Shown: one piece after another, positions 24,405-36,642 of the stretch | Numbering within the stretch: the first letter of the stretch is position 1 | Layout: every line of letters starts with the position of its first letter | Source of the DNA: Tubiluchus corallicola | Taxonomy: Eukaryota > Priapulida > Priapulimorpha > Priapulimorphida > Tubiluchidae | Length of the DNA stretch: 64,000 bases | Direction: 5' to 3' | NCBI GenBank assembly: GCA_030141605.1 | Contig: JAQGDQ010000317.1 | Span: 208,501 to 272,500, forward strand | Notes under the pieces: model-generated | What the model was told of the DNA's origin: nothing | What the model saw: the letters and a program-made list of their open reading frames with translations, nothing else | Databases searched by the model: none | Program-made: the position numbers and the translations under genes

Positions 24405-25465
24405 CAATATCAGATCACACTTCTTTTGGCTTTGCGTAGAGCAACCATGTCTAGTTGTCTACTATCTGTTATTCACTTAGACTTTAAAAAAGCATTTGAT
24501 AAAGTGCCTCATAAGATGGCTAATTAAATCAAAGTCATATGGCTTTGGAGGAAATCTGCTCAAACGGAGAGAAAATTGGCTGTGCGTATATTAGAACCCA
24601 AAGAACAGTGATTGGAGACAGTTTTCACAGTATGTGCCTATCTCTTCTGGGGTGCCTCATGGATCAGTTCTGGGACCCCTCTTGTTTCTCGTTTATGTAA
24701 ATGATATTGACGACGATGTAGGAATAAAATTGTCTAAATTTGCTGATGACTGCAAAATGTGCAGTAGAGTAGACACATATGATGAAATTCTGTCCCTAAT
24801 AAACTCTTTGGTCACAAGAATGGCAAATGTTATTCATTGAAAGCAAATGTAAATGAATGCATATGGGGTTTTCAAATCCACACCAAGATCATGTGATTAT
24901 TAACACTTCATTAAATGCAGTTCAGGAAGAGACTAACATAGCATCAGTATATCATCAGTATACTGATGCGTCAGTATATCATCTGACGTAAAACCTGGAA
25001 TGCACATCTCCATAAAAGTAAAAAGCAAATATGGTACTTGGCATGATATACAGAACATTTATTAATAAAAACGCAAACATACTCGTCCCTGTGTATAAAT
25101 CCAAAGTATGTCCCATTGTGGAATACGCTAGTCCTGTTTGGAAACCGTATTTTATTAAAGACATATGTTTGATCGAGGGTGTCCAAAGAAGGGCTACCAG
25201 AATGGTTGAAGGGTTAAACAGTGTAGCAACTAAAGCGTCCAGGTCTGCATACACTGTTAACTAGAAGGGCATGTGCTGATTTAATACACACTTTCAAAGT
25301 CATTAAAGGAATTGATGATGCGGGTTTAGGAAAATATTTTCAGCCATATAATAATTTACTTGTGAAATGGTTTACCTCAAAAGGCTATGGACGCAGTTCC
25401 AGTTAATCACTTTAAAGGGCCATCCAAACGTATGTTAATGCCATTGAACAACGAAATGTAGATTG
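24405..25465 (+). mobile_element. CR1-like non-LTR retrotransposon, reverse transcriptase fragment
   Basis: Broken frames carry, in order, LDFKKAFDKVPHKM, SSGVPHGSVLGPLLFLVYVN, KLSKFADDCKMCSRVD (the F-A-D-D catalytic motif), VYKSKVCPIVEYASPVWKPY and LIEGVQRRATRMVEGL. The terminal block is RRACADLIHTFKVIKGID and NHFKGPSKRML. Frameshifts and stops interrupt at least four places. It is longer than the 12.3 kb fragment and reaches back into the catalytic RT domain, but it is also 5'-truncated and inactive. Confidence 0.86.
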
Positions 25466-25974
25466 GATTCATAAGACACATGTCTGTAAACACTGAGTTT
25501 TCTACAGCATGATACTAGTACCCTTAGTTATAGATGCCCATGTTTTTGCTCTATGTATGTGTTTATAGTGTATACAATGTATCAAATCATTATAATCATT
25601 GTAGTTAAAGTGCAAGCGCCACAAAAAAGTTGTGTAGAGACTGAGTGTATAATATAACCCACTTTTGGGTTTCTTACACAGTGACTACCAAAATTAAAGC
25701 CACAATAATAGTCCAAATGATGGAGGTAGCTGCAAAGGTGAGTTCATCATCAAGCACCAGTGCTTCATTAGTAGACAGTTTCAAAGAGCCTTTGAGAGAG
25801 GACCATTTAGAGATAGTTACCATCTAGCTCCTTATTTCTTTGGATAAGGTAGTCTTCAATAAGATTTTCTGCATGCGATATAGAGTCTATCACGTTTAAA
25901 CTAACATTTAGCTGACCCTCAGCATTATATCTACACCGCCATACGTCAACAATTACGTTATCGATTTACTGTAA
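25466..25974. other. Unassigned sequence after the CR1 fragment
   Basis: May include CR1 3' UTR. A short serine-rich ORF near 25.65-25.83 kb has no features suggesting a gene. Confidence 0.4.
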
Positions 25975-26425
25975 ACTATTTAGTGAATGGTTGCTCAAAA
26001 ATTACATCCATCGTATTTGATACACATACCAAAATACACATACCAGATGGACTTCCACTGCATTCAAATATATAGTAAATTGCAGAGTGTCCTTTAAGGG
26101 ACAATGACTGCGTACCATTGGGGATCTGGGGGGTTCTTTCCCCCAGTTTGGCCGAGGTTCGGAGAAAATTTTGAATTCAGTACTGCTAAATTGACGTAAA
26201 TCAGGTCCAACAAAATAGGTCTTCAGTTTAGCGAATGGATGCTCGAAGTTATGTCCATCACGTCTAAGATTCTATAGGTCCACCAGTTTAGTAAACAGAT
26301 GCTCAAGTTACGTCCATTTCATCCATCCAGAAAGTCCATCCAAATGGTAAACGGACGTCAATCCATATATGTCCATTAATTTAGTGAATGGATGCTCAAA
26401 GTTACGTCCATCGCGTTCAAAACTT
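25975..26425. repeat. Four diverged copies of a 40-50 bp motif
   Basis: The motif ttagtgaatggatgctcaaa followed by gttacgtccatc recurs at about 25978, 26225, 26287 and 26383 with substitutions and uneven spacing. No known family recognised. Confidence 0.7.
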
Positions 26426-27262
26426 TGTCCATCAAATTGGGGAGACCCTTGAAAAACGAAGAAAAATAAAATATTCTTTTATTTTGGAGTTCTGCCTGCC
26501 CAATGTCTACAACAGTGTAATGGGCATATGATGATGATGGTGAAAAATGAAGCATCAGCAGCCGTCATCATTGGAGTATACATTGTTTACTCTTTTGCAG
26601 GAGATACTGCCAAATTTGGTTACCCCTGACTTTTTTCATTTTCCTAACTGACCTAATTTCTCACAATATTTTAAGGCTGTCTGCTACTGTGTCAAATTGT
26701 AAAAATCTATGGGAGCACTACAGAGAAAACCAATATAATTATAAAAAGTGCAGCATCTAAGTTATGGAAACAAAATTACCTTCAATGTGCAAGACGATGC
26801 AACATCATAAAAGCAGAGCCTAAAGAAATTTACTTAATTGTGCAGCATAAGCAGTTCAAGATATGCTGGCTTGTTGGGTACCCTTCGAACAATGTTGAGC
26901 TTAACATGATACTGACTGGAATCACTGATCAGTATTATTTATTTGTGTTGTATGTTGTACTGTGCACTGCAGGTCTATATATTTTAATTTTATTTATATA
27001 TTTTTGATAATATTTCAGGTGTGTCTAATTACTACTAATGAGTGACTGTTCCTGTTACTAATGAGTGAATGATCAGTCATCTGATTGAGACAATTGGAAT
27101 TCGGCATCAGAAATGGTATTCATTGATTAGGCTTTTAGGTACCGTGTCTTTATTTTTTGACGAAAATTATGCAGGTGATGGGTGAATTTGATTGTGGTAT
27201 GAGTTTAAGACAAAAAATTCTAAAACGATTGGTGAACATTATTTGTTGTAACGTTTTTCCTA
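26426..27262. other. Unassigned intergenic sequence
   Basis: No supported ORF, RNA or repeat. Confidence 0.4.
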
Positions 27263-27653
27263 TGTAAAAATCTTCGTATATAAGGTACTCGGATATAAAG
27301 AGACTTTCGGTTATAAGGGATGATATCTTCAGGTCCCGTGTAATAGAAACCCAGATAAATTACCTCGCATATAAGGAACCCTATGATCAAAGGGAAATTG
27401 ATCGATTTTTAAGTCCATTTTTTCGCAAACTCGGCCTTCGAACAGCTCGGTTTCCGCGGTCACATACATCTCGCATCACTGAAAGAGCTTCGTACCATTT
27501 GCGCTGAATGTCTAGCAATAATCCATAAAAATATGGGTAAAAGTACAGGTCTAGATACACCCTCGGTCTGACTCAATTTCAGCTATAAGGGACATGGGAT
27601 ATAAGGGATGGTTTTTCCGGTCTGGAGGTATCCCTTATATCCGAGTTTGACTG
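27263..27653. mobile_element. Pogo/Tigger-like MITE (391 bp)
   Basis: The right end is the inverse of CAGTCAAACTCGGATATAAG and is followed by TA. The left end is degenerate (atcttcgtatataagg after a TA at 27261). Units of the type cggatataag or ggttataaggg recur several times just inside both ends. Start with CAGT, TA target and repeated subterminal motifs are typical of pogo-like elements. No transposase frame is present. Confidence 0.62.
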
Positions 27654-29050
27654 TACTTAGATTATTTTTTTAATGGATATTTACAAATTTATGAGCATCG
27701 GAAAATATTGATGAATTTTAAATTTTATAAAAAGAGGCAGTTTTTAAATTCATTACTGTGATGTGCTGTAGATTAATTACACACAGTTTGCCGAAAGAAG
27801 AGTATTTCAACAGTGTGAGTCTGTCTGTTTGTGATCCCATGCAATTCTGCCTTGAAAACCTAAAATTCCCCCTAAGGGAGAAATTCCCCTCTCCCTTCCC
27901 TTGGTGAGAACTGATGCACTATGTGAAAAGTGCATGGATTATTTACTATCAGCAGTATTGGGTTTGTTGCAAAGTTACAGCTGAACACTTCAACAAAGGA
28001 AAGCTGATTACATAACAGACTAATTTATTATAATTTTCCCTTGAAAACCTGCTGAAAGTTGTTAAGAGGTGTTTAGGTTCACGTAGTTTTGAACTAGAAA
28101 TCTGACTAAGGAGCAGCTAAGTGCACACTAATCGTCAACATTTAAAACCCCGCATTTTCAGGAGTCAGTTTAATGCTTGCTAAAATAAGTCAGTTAAAAC
28201 AAACAGTTTTTAGTAATTTTTCCAATATTATAAGTTCAGAATACTAGGTGAAGTTTTCAAACACCTGTGATTAATACCTACCTTTAATGCACATTTGAAA
28301 ATAGTACAAAGCCCAAAAACTTTATGTAACATGTCAGCTTTTTAAATAATCCCTTTTTCCATTATAAAAGAAGTAATTATAACTATTAGGAAGAAACAGA
28401 TAGATCTCAACACAAGCATGAGGACCTGGCTGATAATCCCAACATGTTAGCGCTTCCTGTGCTGTTGACTATGCGCTGACTAGCAGACTGGATCAAATAA
28501 GGAATTGTAACCCGATTTTAGCAATTTTTTCTATTTCACTATTTGATGCATTGCCGGAAAATTCTAAGTGCGTAATAGATATTTCTATCTGATAACAGTT
28601 TATTTTGGAAGATCACAAGACTCGTGTGTTGTCTAATCAGTGTAGGTTAGTACCACATGGTACATTCACTTCATGCTTACACACGGGTTTGCCACATTTC
28701 CAGATCTGAAGATTTCTGCTATCAAAGTTAGAGGATTTTTCACCATATCTGCTGCTGGCACAAGGCTATTTTAGCTCATGCACTCATTCTGGCATTTTTC
28801 TGGATAATATTATTTAATGAAAGCATTTATGCATCAAAATATTAAGTACTGGGTTCAGGTTCTTTTATTTTATCTCAACGTTTGGTGAATGTCATCTATT
28901 ATGTAGCTCAGATATTTTTACAGAATTCCAATTTCTTATTTAGTGATATAACTTCTCATGACTGTATGTGAAGTGAAACATATTCTTATGTAGGTATGAT
29001 AGCAAACTAAACATAGTTCTTTTTCAGATAAATACTTCAAGAAGTCAAAC
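27654..29050. other. Region upstream of METTL26
   Basis: Should contain the METTL26 promoter and any 5' UTR exon. A good acceptor (ttctttttcag) ends at 29027, 23 bp before the ATG, which suggests an upstream non-coding exon. Nothing else recognised. Confidence 0.45.
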
Positions 29051-29987
29051 ATGAAGGACGGGGACCGACCGCATCGAACTGTACTAAAAGCCTCTGCTTC
29101 AGAACGCAATAAGGAGCCTATTTTAAATATACTTAAAAAGTACATCCAGCCTGGAGAACGTCTCCAGATTCTGGAACTTGCCTCAGGTTTGTGTAATAAA
29201 GCTTTTGGCACTTTTTGCATGCAGTGTAACTGTTCAGCATGAAGCATAATCTGCAGTTATTGTTTTTTCTGGAGAATTATGATTAAGAATAGCAAGGATA
29301 TTTGTTGTCAGGGATATACACATTGCCCGTATGTGTAACAAAACGTCCAAGTACTGTAATTATTTTCTGCCTTTCAACACTTTTGTAACATTATGTTTAC
29401 ACAAGTACTAACAAAGTTAACACCTGTATGATCAACAAAGTTAAACCAGCATGTTACAGCATACTTTCTGTGTGATTTCAGGGCCGGGACAACATGTGAT
29501 TCATTTTGCCAATGCATTCCCTCAAACAACCTGGCAACCTTCTGATGTGGATCCAGGATGTTTGGCAAGTATAGAAGGTTATAAGGATCTAAATCCACAC
29601 ATCAAAAACATTCTGCCTGCTAAGTGTATTGATTTACTGCATGCACCTGACAGTTGGGGCATAAAAAAAGAATTTTGGGATGTGGTATATTCTGCTAATA
29701 TTTGTCACATCTCTCCTTGGAGTGTAACAAAGGCACTTTTCCCTGGTGTTGCATTTGCACTCAAGTCGGGCGGGGTATTACTGCTGTATGGTCCATTTGC
29801 CCTAAATGGTGTGATATCGCCAGAGAGCAATGTGTCATTTGATCAGACTTTGAGAAAAATGGATCCCGAATTTGGCATAAGGGATTTAGTTGATTTAGAA
29901 CAGTTAGCTCTCGCAGTAAATATGAAGTTAGTGAGAACCCATGAAATGCCAGCAAACAATCTTACATTAGTTTTCAAGAAAAATTAG
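29051..29987 (+). CDS. METTL26: METTL26 (UPF0585) methyltransferase-like protein
   Basis: Two coding exons, 29051-29186 and 29482-29987, give 213 residues, close to the usual size of about 204. The N-terminal family block ASASERNKEPILNILKKY is followed by a SAM-binding motif split by the intron (LQILELASG / PGQHVIHFANAFP). Next come WQPSDVDPGC and DVVYSANICHISPW. The end contains SGGVLLLYGPFALNG, SFDQTLRKMDPEFGIRDL and LTLVFKKN. All are conserved in the UPF0585/DUF938 family found from bacteria to mammals. The fold is a class I methyltransferase; the substrate is not known. The donor is GTTTGT and the acceptor is TTTCAG; one G is carried across. The gene is intact. Confidence 0.95.
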
Positions 29988-30055
29988 TGTTATATCCGTT
30001 TATTCAGCTCTCATTTTTTTAATTAAGTACTATATACTGTATATATAACTATATA

Positions 30056-30201
30056 CAGTCATAACACACCTCTTTATAATGTTGACCTCACTTAATGCCT
30101 AAATTTTTGGCAAAACAAAATGTCTATATTTGCATAGACTTGCATGTATTAATGCAACTTTTTTGTAATCTCAAAGTAGGGGGTATAAAGAGGTTTGACT
30201 G
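30056..30201. mobile_element. Short pogo/Tigger-like MITE (146 bp)
   Basis: The left end cagtcataacacacctctttata and right end (tataaagaggtttgactg on the + strand) are inverted copies. The left end is preceded by TA; the right TA has mutated to TT. CAGTC plus ACCTCTTTATA is the classic pattern of Tigger-type ends. It may lie in the METTL26 3' UTR. Confidence 0.72.
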
Positions 30202-30682
30202 TTTGTTTATAATAGTCTAACAGTAGCTTAGGTATTTTTCAAAGGCTGTGTTATTAGGATAGGATTAAATTGCTAACTCTCTGTTCACTTGCAGCCTTAA
30301 ACTTTTATCTAATTGTTTTTAATACACATATATTTTTATAAAAAAATATTTTTTGTTGGTTGAGAATCTGAGGCTACTCTGACTAATACTAATAGGAGTG
30401 TTTACAATGGTTATAATGCAAATGTAAAAAATAAGGCACTGGTAAAAATTGTAGTGTATCTTGTCTCGCAAGCCAAGGAATCCAAAATTTAAAAAAGAAA
30501 GATAGGAAAAACAGCATAGGAAAAAAATGCTATAACCAGATTTTTAGAAGGCTTTATGATCTAATGTAACTCTGTTGTTGATAAATCATGAAGTAAAGTG
30601 TGATGAAAAGATTTGAAATTTGGAAAATGTGTGTAATTAGAAGCCATTATTGTCTGTTAAAACTCTATTAGTAATGAATGAA

Positions 30683-30780
30683 TTATATACACCTCGTATA
30701 TATATATATATTTTGTATATATTGTACAATATATACAATATATATACTATTGTATATATACACCTCGTATATATATATTT
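30683..30780. repeat. TA-rich repeat with flanking direct copies
   Basis: Two copies of tatacacctcgtatatatatat enclose about 50 bp of alternating TA sequence that can fold on itself. Confidence 0.7.
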
Positions 30781-32435
30781 TACTGTTTTCTAAACGAAAG
30801 GTAAGTAAATAATCTAGTAATCTAAAAATAATCTTTATTTCCTTGAAACAGATTTTATTTCTGTGCAATGTGTACTACTGCCATGCGCACTGCTCATTCG
30901 TGCTTAATGCCAAGATGTAGTAAATTATTTGAAATTATGGGCATCATGCCAGAATCTGTGGCATGGCAACGTTAATAATTTGTAATTATTAATATTTTTA
31001 TACCAAGCTGTTTATAGAATGTTTGATAAATTTCCTTTATTTAACCGATGTGACTGATGTAAAGAAAGTTTCTCAGATAATGTTCCAGCTTTTGTTAGTT
31101 ATATTCGTTAAATGTCTAACCATTATTTAAACATTTAGCTTTTCTTGTACTTTTTGTTGCGATATGGTTTTGTCTTTTATTGAACATCGTGCAAAAAGTT
31201 TTCATAAACTTGTAAAATAAAAGCTAGATATTGTTTGCATATAATACAGTTATTTGAAACTCAGGTCAGATTTATATTTGATATTACTATTGTATTTTTT
31301 ATTAATTTTCTGCAAATGGTTTTGTGCTAAATTAAGGACATTTGCAATGACTTACCACTTGTGGTTTCACTGGTTTGTGTTGATCTTGCATACTGATTTT
31401 TGTTTACAAAATTAAAAATCAAGATTAATGCTAGAGATATCTGTGTTATTGTTTCATTATTTAAAAACTAGTTAGTAGATGCAAACCCATTTGCTTTCAT
31501 TGCACAGTATGCCTTAAAGAAAAACAGTGCCAAATTTCTGCCCATAGTGTATGCTTTAAATATACGCTTTAAAGCAAAATATTGTATTTGAGAATGCTTG
31601 GACCACTTCGGATTTGTTATTCTTCATTGTTATCCTATTACTGTGGACATATAATAAACCTGACCACAGCTGTGTTTACATTGAAGAATTAATACTTTAC
31701 AGGCTTGATTTTGTTAGTTCATTCCTTTCAGTCCTTCATACTTAGCTGTGTAATTCCGCCTGCTTATCAGAAATACGCTGCAAAAATAGAACCTTGCCCG
31801 ATCAACAGATCAGAATTAATACATTATGACATCAGGGCATCTTCAAGAAATCGCATGTTAGCCAAGGGCGCATGCAGCAATAAACTTGCAAATTTAATGT
31901 TAAACTGTGAATTTAAAAGGAAAAACTAACTGAGCTGTGTTTTTTTTATACACATACAATGACACAGGTGCTGTAACTTAAATTTTCGCTTTTCGACTTG
32001 CAAACACAGCTATGACTTGAACTGACTTCATCACTAGCTGTCCTTTTCGGCGTTATTACTATAGTTTCCCCAAGCTAATTTAATATTTTGAAATTACTAA
32101 GCTTATGTGATTAAGCGTCTATTCTGGGCCACAGATATGGTCTGAAAGTCATCCTGTTTTATTTATGTTCAGCTAAGCACTTTTAGCAAAATATTCACAA
32201 TTGTAACAATTTCGTTCATTTTTTACAAGGTTTTCCAATGACATAGTTTAGTAGATAAACCTCTTCTGTTTAGTGTTTAATTAAATAATTTCTGTACTTA
32301 ACGAGCCTTTATCGCAAGGCGTCCAAGGACAACCTTAGTTTACGTAGGCTTACACTCTAGACAGTTGTCTGTAGTCACGTGCCGCATAAAAGTATTCTGT
32401 AGGAGTCCCGCGTAAAGCAATTTATTTGGTGCCTT

Positions 32436-32471
32436 ATGTTTAGCAGAAGTACGGATAGTACAGATACAAAT
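32436..32471 (+). other. Candidate first coding exon of claspin
   Basis: A 12-codon ATG exon (MFSRSTDSTDTN) ends in phase 0 at a GTATAC donor. That is the phase needed to join the first certain claspin exon at 36643. The preceding 150 bp is less AT-rich than its surroundings and has a CACGTG box near 32376, so it could be a promoter. There is no homology support for so short an exon. Confidence 0.22.
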
Positions 32472-34044
32472 GTATACGGCGGGAAATTAGATGAACGATT
32501 TCATTTAATAGGAACATCTCTGGTATCAATTTATTTTCTCGTAGACTTAATATTATGTATATGCTAAAATTTTCGACGTAATTAAATCAGACATTTCCTA
32601 ACAAAATGTACTGTACTGCTTAAAGTGTTATTTACTTCAATGCTTAAAGACTTAAATATTGCTTGTCAAATCAGTTTTGTATTCTGCTGTTATGAAAATT
32701 AAATCAGGATCATAATTTTGTCATTCTTTTAAAAAACTTTAACTCACATTTTGGCTTAATGTATTGCAAATTCAGGATAATTTTTTCCTTTTACTTTTTT
32801 GTTCACGTGTATGTTCATGGCCTCTTTATACTTATATTTATTTTATAATTTCCACAAACCAAACAGTTGAATGAGTTGATAACTATTACTTGTCTTAAAG
32901 TTTCTGATTTTAATTGCATTTTATTTTGCTTTAATTATGCACTACCTGAAATATTGATTCCACTTAAATTTTCTTTTATGAATGCTGTTTTTCCGAACGT
33001 TTAAATATTCTAATTTTGATGTGATTTTTTGTTTTTAACCGTAATGTTACCTTTAATGTTTGATAATTTTTCTTAGGAATGGCTGGTTTTTGTATTTTTG
33101 TTTTTGTATTTTTATTTTTTGTATTTATGGATGTTTATGCATTTTTCATGGTTGTGTTCTTTCTGTCATTAGTGTTTCTTTGTTTACTAGTCTTTCTGAG
33201 AAGAATGGCTGACTCGCTAACCTTTGGTTTTTTGCCACCCTTTCTCCCATGTCCATTTGTATTTTTGTATATTTTATTGTTAAATGTAAATTTATTAATT
33301 ACTAATTTAATCTCATGTACTTGACAGAAGGATGGAAAGCAGTGCCATAAGTATTGGAGGCATACCCTAACTGTCACTGGTACACTGTGCAGTGAATAAC
33401 AAATAAATTCTCGTTGTCATCATGCTTTGCTTATCGGCAGGAGATAACTTTCAAAGTAATGTAAGTATAGCCATTGATTATTTGCATTCGTCATTATAGG
33501 TTTTTTGTAAATTATATATGTAATTTTTCGAACTAATAGTAATGCAGTAATAGACAATTAGATTGAATTGAGTTAATTTAGGTTTTTACATAAACATTTT
33601 TCAAAACTATAATTGTGAAATAGTGACAGTGAAATAAAAATAAAAGTTGAATACAACTTCAAATGGACAGCAAGTAAAGGCCAGAGCTTATTGTCATTGA
33701 GTCACCTGCTGCCAGTTTAATGCATTGATTATCAATTCACTTGTTGAAGGCTGTCTAGTTGACTAGGTTGAATCGAATTGGAACGTTTTTCAAATTCAAA
33801 TTCGCTTTGAACCTAAAATTATGGTTTCGAATAAATCGTCACTTCAGCTACAAGAGGTCTTTATCATTAAAATGTTTGAAACATTATACAATCAGTATAA
33901 TTTAGCTGCATTTTTCATGCACAGCTTTTAAACAAATTATTAGTATCTTTACTGCAGAACAAAATCAATTAATAATATGCATAATCTCTGCAAGGTTGCT
34001 TTTTGTTAATGAGTTGAACATTTATTCGAAAATGAATGTTCTCA

Positions 34045-35580
34045 GAGTTTTTCTTGGGAAAAACTTTCTCATCAAAACCGACTATTTCCCTTGGTGTCTC
34101 TCTTGGGGAAAAAAGGGCTAGATGAAGTTCCACCTAGAATCAGTCGTTTGAAAATGAGGCTGATGAGATTCAGATTTGAAATCGCTCATGTTCCTGGGAA
34201 ACAACTTTATACTGCAGACGCATTATCCAGAGCTCCACTGCTAGAAACAGGAGATTCTTCATTGCATCTTGCGAGTTAAGCCTACATCAGTAGCATACTT
34301 AGCAATCTTCCAGCTTCAGAAAGACGGTTGTAATAAGAGCAACATGATGTTCCTGAATGGATGATGGTCCCGAATAAGCTGATGGAACATACACTGAATG
34401 GATGACCAGAAAAATAGTATATAAATGGTGCAATAATGCCTTACTACCAGTTTGTTTCAGAACTTACAATTCAAGATGGTTTGCTATTGAAAAGTCTAGA
34501 ATGTGAGAAATCTTTGCTTAGAAATGCTGGATAAAATACACCAAGGTCACTTATGTATAGCTAAGTGTCGCGGGAGAGCCAAACAGAGTATCTGGTGGCC
34601 GGGACTGTCAGAAGAACTAGAATCATGAGTGAAGAGTTGTGCAAAATGTCTAAAAGGACTGCATGATCAAGCTGAACCACTGGTTACCACAAAGATGCCG
34701 GACCGTCCTTGGCAAAACCTTGCAGCAGATTTAAAGGAAATTAATGGTAATCAGTGTCTTGTCCTGGTGGATCACTGTAGTCGCTATATTGAGGTGGCTA
34801 AGTTAGGTAAAAATACAACAGTATCCAACATTATTGTGCATTTGAAATCGATATTAGCTAGACATGGCAAGCCGGATGTCCTAATGACTGGTAATGGGGC
34901 AAACTTTGAAAATTCTGAATGCAGAGAGTTTGCTACCGCCTTTGACTTTGTGCACATAACATTATTGCGTAGATATCCGAGATCCAATTGTGCTGTTGAA
35001 TGTGCAGTGCAAACATTCAAAAATCTCATGCAGAAGAATGGAGCCCCGTACCTAACACTTCTCGTATACAGAGCTACGCCTATACACAATGGGTTTTCAC
35101 CTTCAGAGCTTTTGATAGGAAGAAAGTTTAAAACTACTTTACCAGCATCTAGTGGGCAATTGAAACCACTGTATAGTCTTTCTGGTGTTCAGGAGAAGGA
35201 AGATGAGTACAAAGGTAAAACGAAACAAAACCATAATGATAGGCATAGAGCTTTCAAGAGCCTAAAAGCACTTGTGCCTGGTGACAAAATTTTTATCCGT
35301 GATAATGAGAAATCAGGAGAGATTCTTCAGGAGAGAATGCACCATGGTCTTACTTGGTGAAAACTCCTGATACTATACACAGGCACAATCGCAGGTCACT
35401 TGTAAAGTTAAATGGTAACCATCATAAATGGTGCCCAAGCACTGTCAGTGAACGTAATTCTGCTGAAATGCCTAGTGATAAATCTTCAAGTGGTAGTGTT
35501 ACATGTCCTCACAGTGATGGTGTTCCTGTAACAACTCGTTCCGGAAGAGTTATAAAAGCTCCAGATAAACTGGACTTGTA
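34045..35580 (+). mobile_element. Degenerate Ty3/gypsy-like pol (RNase H end and integrase)
   Basis: The segment starts in the RNase H domain (FLGKNFLIKTDYFP, then after a one-base shift PLVSLLGKKGLDEVPPRI and FEIAHVPGKQLYTADALSRA). It passes through a damaged spacer and enters the integrase core at 34.63 kb (MPDRPWQNLAADLKEI, CLVLVDHCSRYIEVAKLG, then NCAVECAVQTFKNLM with the catalytic Glu). A C-terminal GDKIFIRDNEK block is followed, after a shift, by TTRSGRVIKAPDKLDL, typical of this lineage. The second catalytic Asp is replaced (TGNGANF where S-D-N-G is expected). Stops and frameshifts confirm inactivity. The gag, protease and RT parts and the 5' LTR are absent. It probably sits in the 5' region or first intron of claspin. 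Confidence 0.9.
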
Positions 35581-35635
35581 AATGAGCTGCGAACATTGGT
35601 TCTTGAACAATATGAACATTACCTACAATATTGTA

Positions 35636-35797
35636 CAGTGGACTCTCGTTACAAGAATCACACGTATAAGAATCAGCTCAATATAAGAATCAAAATCGCG
35701 TTTCCCGAATTGAATCGGCATTTTCCTAGTGAAAATCCGCTCGTATAAGAATCACTTTGCCTTCTCCCGAGGTGATTCTTATAACGAGAGTCCACTG
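35636..35797. mobile_element. Pogo-like MITE, 162 bp, with intact ends
   Basis: Near-perfect inverted ends CAGTGGACTCTCGTTA.AAGAATCAC are flanked by TA on both sides (35634-35635, 35798-35799). The motif (t)ataagaatca is repeated several times between them. The ends match at 26 of 27 positions, so the insertion is fairly recent. It lies inside the 3' part of the gypsy-like element. Confidence 0.9.
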
Positions 35798-36194
35798 TAT
35801 TTCACATTTTGTGTGAACGTCTTTTCGTAATTTTCATAAACTTAGATTTTACAAGTTTGTTAGGAGTTAACTTTGTACATTTAAATAGGCTTATGCTGCA
35901 TAAAGCTAAACTATAATTTAGTTAAAAGTTAGTAGTTGTTCAACATTTACTTTAGCCAGTATAGGCAGAGTAATGTAAAACATTCAACTGTTTTTGCTTT
36001 CTTGTCATTGATAATTAGCAATAATTTTGCATTTTGAAATGTGCTAACGTTTGCACTTCCAGTTGCCTTAAAGTTAAAGTTAAAGTGAAATTACAAAGCT
36101 TTATAATGTTAGATTAGTTAAAAACTTATTGCATTTCATAATACTGACTTTAGTGGAAAGTCACAAGATAAAACACATTCCCTAGAAGGGAAGA

Positions 36195-36325
36195 TGTAGG
36201 ATTAATTCTCTGGTCATGCACTTATGCTAATGCACGATAGGTGGTGACAGTTGGTTACTGTCATGAAGTTATAAGAATACAAGTCTAACTATTAACTTGA
36301 GGGTTATTGTCTGGCTATTATAACA
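36195..36325 (+). repeat. Possible 3' LTR of the gypsy-like element
   Basis: A purine tract (agaagggaaga, 36184-36194 region) directly precedes TGTAGG, and TAACA about 130 bp later could end the LTR. Position and polypurine tract fit, but no 5' copy exists in the window for comparison. Confidence 0.3.
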
Positions 36326-36642
36326 CTCTAAAACCGCTCAAAATTTTTTCGGATTCAAATTCCCTTTCTGACAGAGAATGCTCACCCCTAGTCCTAGCTC
36401 TGTTTTGGGAAATCATTTTACATTAGAAGCAAAGCTGTGACAATTAGACCTGAAATTGATACTGTCATCAATGTCGTATGTGTTTGAAAATTGAGAGTTG
36501 TAACTGTTAAGTTAAATGATGTGAAATTTTTATTTGAAAAGATATTTCTGATACACTTTTTTTGAATTTAACTCAAGTGGTTTTATTTGTCTTTATATAC
36601 ATAAGCCGACTTGCAGTGACATTTAGAATTGTCTAATTTCAG

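Larger units (their letters stand above)
30202..34044. other. Long stretch before the gypsy remnant; claspin 5' end expected here
   Basis: About 3.8 kb of AT-rich DNA. The promoter and first exon(s) of claspin should lie here or within the next 2.6 kb. A hydrophobic frame at 33.08-33.32 kb reflects T-rich composition and is not a gene in my judgement. The segment 33.34-33.42 kb ends with an AATAAA and could be the tail of a transcript or retroelement. Confidence 0.45.

Noticed and set aside
33079-33324. 81-codon membrane-like ORF
   Set aside because: Phe/Val/Leu composition follows from T-rich sequence; no neighbouring exon or family match.
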